From NCBI GenBank assembly GCA_027489335.1, contig JAIXZX010000014.1, forward strand, positions 186,001 through 250,000: a stretch of 64,000 bases of DNA. The letters run 5' to 3'. The notes under the pieces were generated by a model, which was not told where the DNA came from, did no database searches, and saw only the letters and a program-made list of their open reading frames with translations. This DNA comes from Caulobacteraceae bacterium (GTDB taxonomy: Bacteria; Pseudomonadota; Alphaproteobacteria; Caulobacterales; Caulobacteraceae). Shown one piece after another: positions 61,416 to 64,000 of the stretch. Each line of letters begins with the position of its first letter. The stretch's first letter is position 1. The translations under genes and the position numbers were made by a program.

Positions 61416-63275
61416 ATGCTCCGTTCGATCCGCGCCAAGCTCCTGGCGGTCATTTCCATCCTGGCTATCGGCCTTGTCATCATGGGGGTCGTCGCCTTCA
61501 TCGGTCTGCGAAGCGGCGAGGCCCGGATCGACCGGGTAATCGCTGATCGGGTGGCGCCGCTGGCGCAGTTGAAGGCCGTCGCCGACGCCTTCGCCGTCAG
61601 CGTCGTCGACGCCGCCTGGAAGGTGCAGACTGGGCAACTGGGCTGGGACGAGGGCGCCGCGGGCGTCGCCGAAGCGCGGACGACGATAGATCGGGAGTGG
61701 TCGGCCTACAGCGCGACGACGATGACGGCCGAAGAAGTCGTCCTCAAGGAGGCGGCGGAGGCGGCGATGAGCGACGCCTATGCGGTCCTCGACGCCCTCG
61801 AATCGATCATGAAGGCCCGCGACCAGACCGCGCTGGAGCAGTTCACGGCTCAGAGCCTCTATGTCCCTATTGATCGGGTGAGCGGCGCCATCAGCGAACT
61901 GGCGGCTCTGCAGATGACCGTGTCGCTTGAGGAAGGCCGCGCGGCGCACGAAGCCTCAAACCGCTACCTGATCCTTATCGGCGTGGCTGGCCTCGGTGGC
62001 GTGATGGGGCTGATCATGTCCCTGTACATCACGATTTTCGGCGTCACGCGGCCCCTGGGGCGCATCATTCACGCCATGCGGCGCCTGGCCGAAGGCGATC
62101 ATGAGGTCGAAGCCCCTGGCCAGAACCGGGCCGATGAGATCGGGGCGATGGCGCGGGCGGTGGGCCAGTTCAAGTCGAACGCCGTAGAGCGGTTGCGCCT
62201 GGAAGGCGAAGCCGCCGCCGCAGAGGCCGCCCGCCTGGCCGACCTGCAGCGGAGCGAAGCTGACCGCGCGCAAGCCGCCGCCCGGTTGGCCGAGGTGGTC
62301 GAGGCTCTTGGAGAGGGGCTCAAGCGCCTCGCCGCCGGAGATCTCGCTGTGCGCCTCAACAGCCCGTTCGCTGAAGCATATGACCGCCTCCGCGGCGACT
62401 TCAACGCCTCCGTGACCACCCTGAGCGGCGCCATCCGCGCCGTGGCTGAAGCCGCACGGGGAATCAACGGTGGGGTGGACGAGATCGCGCATGCTTCGGA
62501 CGACCTCTCCCGTCGCACGGAACAACAGGCCGCCGGGCTGGAGGAGACGGCGGCGGCTCTGGATCAGATCACCGCGACGGTGCGCCAGACCGCCGAGGGC
62601 GCCCGTCGGGCGAACGCCGCCATCGCCGACGCCAAACGGGAGTCGCAACAGTCTGGCGCCGTGGTGGACCGGGCGGTCTCGGCCATGGGGCAGATCGAGC
62701 AGTCCTCGACTCAGATTGGCCAGATCATCGGCGTCATTGATGAGATCGCCTTCCAGACCAACCTGCTGGCCCTCAATGCCGGGGTCGAGGCTGCGCGCGC
62801 CGGCGACGCCGGTCGGGGCTTCGCCGTGGTCGCCTCGGAAGTCCGGGCTTTGGCCCAGCGCTCGGCGGAGGCGGCGAAGGAGATCAAGACCCTCATCAGC
62901 GCCTCAACCGAACAGGTGGCGCAGGGGGTGGAGCTGGTGGACCAGACCGGGCACGCCCTTCGCGCCATCATGCAGCGGGTCGAGGAGATCGATAGGGTCA
63001 TGGCGGACATCGCCCACAGCGCCCAGGAGCAGGCCACAGGGCTTGCCCAGGTGAACGTGGCGGTGAACCAGATGGACCGGGTGGTGCAGCAGAATGCGGC
63101 CATGGTGGAAGAGTCGACCGCCGCGACCCAGACCCTCAGGGGCGAAGCCTCGGACCTGTTGACCCTGGTGACCAGGTTCCGGCTGGGGGAAGATGCAAAC
63201 TTGGCGCCTGCGTCATCGCCGGCCCTGGCCCTGCGTCAGCGTGTGGCGGCCGCGGCCAGAGGCGGAAGCTTTTAG
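61416..63275 (+). CDS. methyl-accepting chemotaxis protein with four-helix-bundle sensor
   Basis: A 619-residue chemoreceptor with two membrane helices (about 8-30, [20 protein letters not shown]; and about 190-212, [20 protein letters not shown]), a periplasmic 4HB_MCP sensor between them, HAMP (about 210-265), a linker coiled coil and a signalling domain with [22 protein letters not shown] methylation sites and the tip [27 protein letters not shown] 61416 was preferred to 61338 because it is next to the first membrane helix. The stop overlaps the convergent gene at 63272. No che genes adjoin. Confidence 0.9.
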   Translation: MLRSIRAKLLAVISILAIGLVIMGVVAFIGLRSGEARIDRVIADRVAPLAQLKAVADAFAVSVVDAAWKVQTGQLGWDEGAAGVAEARTTIDREWSAYSATTMTAEEVVLKEAAEAAMSDAYAVLDALESIMKARDQTALEQFTAQSLYVPIDRVSGAISELAALQMTVSLEEGRAAHEASNRYLILIGVAGLGGVMGLIMSLYITIFGVTRPLGRIIHAMRRLAEGDHEVEAPGQNRADEIGAMARAVGQFKSNAVERLRLEGEAAAAEAARLADLQRSEADRAQAAARLAEVVEALGEGLKRLAAGDLAVRLNSPFAEAYDRLRGDFNASVTTLSGAIRAVAEAARGINGGVDEIAHASDDLSRRTEQQAAGLEETAAALDQITATVRQTAEGARRANAAIADAKRESQQSGAVVDRAVSAMGQIEQSSTQIGQIIGVIDEIAFQTNLLALNAGVEAARAGDAGRGFAVVASEVRALAQRSAEAAKEIKTLISASTEQVAQGVELVDQTGHALRAIMQRVEEIDRVMADIAHSAQEQATGLAQVNVAVNQMDRVVQQNAAMVEESTAATQTLRGEASDLLTLVTRFRLGEDANLAPASSPALALRQRVAAAARGGSF

Positions 63276-63808
63276 ATCGGCCCCTGATCGTCGGGACGCG
63301 TCCAGCGGGGGTCCTGGGGCGGTAGCAGGGCCTCGCCGCCCCGGCGCAGACCCTGCAGCAGGGTGCGCAGATGCCCGTAATTGGCCCGCACCAGGGCCTG
63401 AACCTCGGGCCCGCGCAGGATTTCGGCCGGGATGACCACGCCCTTGCCGCCGACCTTCCGGCAGAATCCCATCTTCTCCAGCCGCCCGGTGTGGCGCCGC
63501 GCCGTCTCATAGGGCAGGCCGAGAAATTGCGAGACGCCCAGCACGCTTACGGGCCGGCGCAGCTCGTCAGGGAAGACGCCGTCCACGGCCATGGCGTTGA
63601 ACTGGGCGGGGCGGTTCAGGTGCTGGACCGACCCCTGGGCGATGGTCAGGAAGACGAGGCCGGTCAGCAGGTTGCCGTCGAACAGGTCCCCCAGGGCGCC
63701 GGCCATATTGATGAAATAGTCCGACCCCAGCCGCATGGCGTAGCGCTGCAGAGCGAGGTCGTGCAGGTCGGCGGCTTCTGAGCCGGCGGCGTGGCTCGTC
63801 TGATCCAA
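63272..63808 (-). CDS. winged-helix-like DNA-binding protein, unknown family
   Basis: The 178-residue protein has a helical N-terminus ([46 protein letters not shown]). A likely winged-helix region follows, with [43 protein letters not shown], whose helix-turn-helix and wing resemble MarR- or IclR-type folds. The end is helical and basic. Start TTG 63808 was chosen because no ATG suits the conserved part (ATG 63985 would add a poor basic stretch). It could regulate the neighbouring chemoreceptor. Confidence 0.6.
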   Translation of the reverse strand: MDQTSHAAGSEAADLHDLALQRYAMRLGSDYFINMAGALGDLFDGNLLTGLVFLTIAQGSVQHLNRPAQFNAMAVDGVFPDELRRPVSVLGVSQFLGLPYETARRHTGRLEKMGFCRKVGGKGVVIPAEILRGPEVQALVRANYGHLRTLLQGLRRGGEALLPPQDPRWTRPDDQGPI

Positions 63809-63924
63809 GGATCCTATCTCCCCGCGGCCTTCCCGAAACACTATTCGTCGAACGGCCGCCCCTGGGGCATATGGCGCCGATCGCAGGCGAGTACGAGCCG
63901 GCGCCCTACGATCTTGGGTAGCCC

Positions 63925-64000
63925 TCAGGTCACGACGTCTGTCTCGCCCTCCTGACGGGCGCCCCGATCGGGGCGCTCGATCCACGCCATCAGGGGGGTT
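63925..64000 (-). CDS. possible C-terminal end of a gene running off the right edge
   Basis: On the minus strand a frame from the edge reads ...PLMAWIERPDRGARQEGETDVVT and stops at 63925 with TGA. Its third codon positions are GC-rich like real genes, but only about 25 codons are visible. It includes the 18-base perfect palindrome at 63959-63976 (GCGCCCCG and its mirror). Confidence 0.28.
   Translation of the reverse strand, partial: TPLMAWIERPDRGARQEGETDVVT

Noticed and set aside
63959-63976. Perfect 18-base palindrome as a terminator or origin site
   Set aside because: It lies within a probable coding tail at the window edge, is not followed by a T-run, and cannot be placed relative to any gene beyond the edge.

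Overview
The window is a 64 kb stretch of GC-rich chromosome from an alphaproteobacterium, most likely of the Caulobacteraceae (Caulobacter/Phenylobacterium group). That is inferred from the strong G/C bias at third codon positions, the gene order (dapF-mtaB-ftsY-ispZ; mdh and sucCD-sucA-odhB-lpd; lpd-xerC-DUF484-fsa-priA; tsaD-gpsA back to back with hemCD), and many Caulobacterales-style accessory proteins (CHAP, DUF805, DUF1003, DUF2306, NIT-type chemoreceptor). It is gene-dense, with about 70 protein genes and two tRNAs, and no gap over 300 bases except about 1216-1569. I see no prophage, insertion sequence, CRISPR array, conjugative module or recognisable defence island.

Layout. 1-8.4 kb: accessory enzymes (TylF-type and UbiE-type methyltransferases, a transglutaminase-like protein, a redoxin, a beta-lactamase-fold lipoprotein, small membrane proteins, a DUF1428-VOC-VOC fusion). 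8.4-11.4 kb: a SRPBCC protein, tRNA-Ser(CGA) and a secreted prolyl oligopeptidase. 11.5-16.7 kb: dapF, mtaB, ftsY, ispZ/yciB and a lysine-tailed MarR regulator. 16.8-24.4 kb: a Bax-inhibitor-type membrane protein, thpR, a CoA-ester lyase, a NIT-domain chemoreceptor, a HIT protein and mdh. 24.4-27.3 kb: a four-gene accessory block (LprI-like protein, GNAT, membrane LytTR regulator, DUF2306 protein) between mdh and the 2-oxoglutarate-to-succinate genes. 27.4-35.3 kb: sucC, sucD, sucA, odhB, lpd behind a good sigma70-type promoter. 35.4-40.5 kb: GNAT, xerC, DUF484, fsa, priA. 40.6-50.6 kb: a Crp/Fnr regulator, a DHA2 efflux pump, TerC, an acyltransferase, a CHAP hydrolase, a pentapeptide-repeat protein, a dienoyl-CoA-isomerase-like enzyme, DUF488, an alpha/beta hydrolase and a thioesterase. 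50.6-56.1 kb: a cytochrome b plus molybdopterin oxidoreductase pair, a creatininase-like amidohydrolase, a SleB hydrolase, a methyltransferase and a YciI protein. 56.3-59.1 kb: tsaD-gpsA-yciI-Rieske joined by 4-base overlaps. 59.2-64 kb: hemC-hemD-small membrane protein, tRNA-Thr(CGT), a second chemoreceptor and a winged-helix-like protein.

How genes work together. Mdh, SucCD and the 2-oxoglutarate dehydrogenase complex (SucA E1, OdhB E2, Lpd E3) form most of the second half of the TCA cycle. HemC and HemD make uroporphyrinogen III. FtsY targets membrane proteins. MtaB and TsaD modify tRNA A37. XerC resolves chromosome dimers and PriA restarts replication. The cytochrome b/molybdoenzyme pair and the LytTR/DUF2306 pair are the most module-like accessory units.

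Most unusual signals. Several intergenic elements are each built of two hairpins whose loops are complementary to each other (CTTGA/TCAAG or CTTGT/ACRRG) and whose arms differ between copies but stay self-complementary. PriA keeps only one of its two four-cysteine zinc sites. Several small or non-ATG genes are also present. I found no convincing new multi-gene system.
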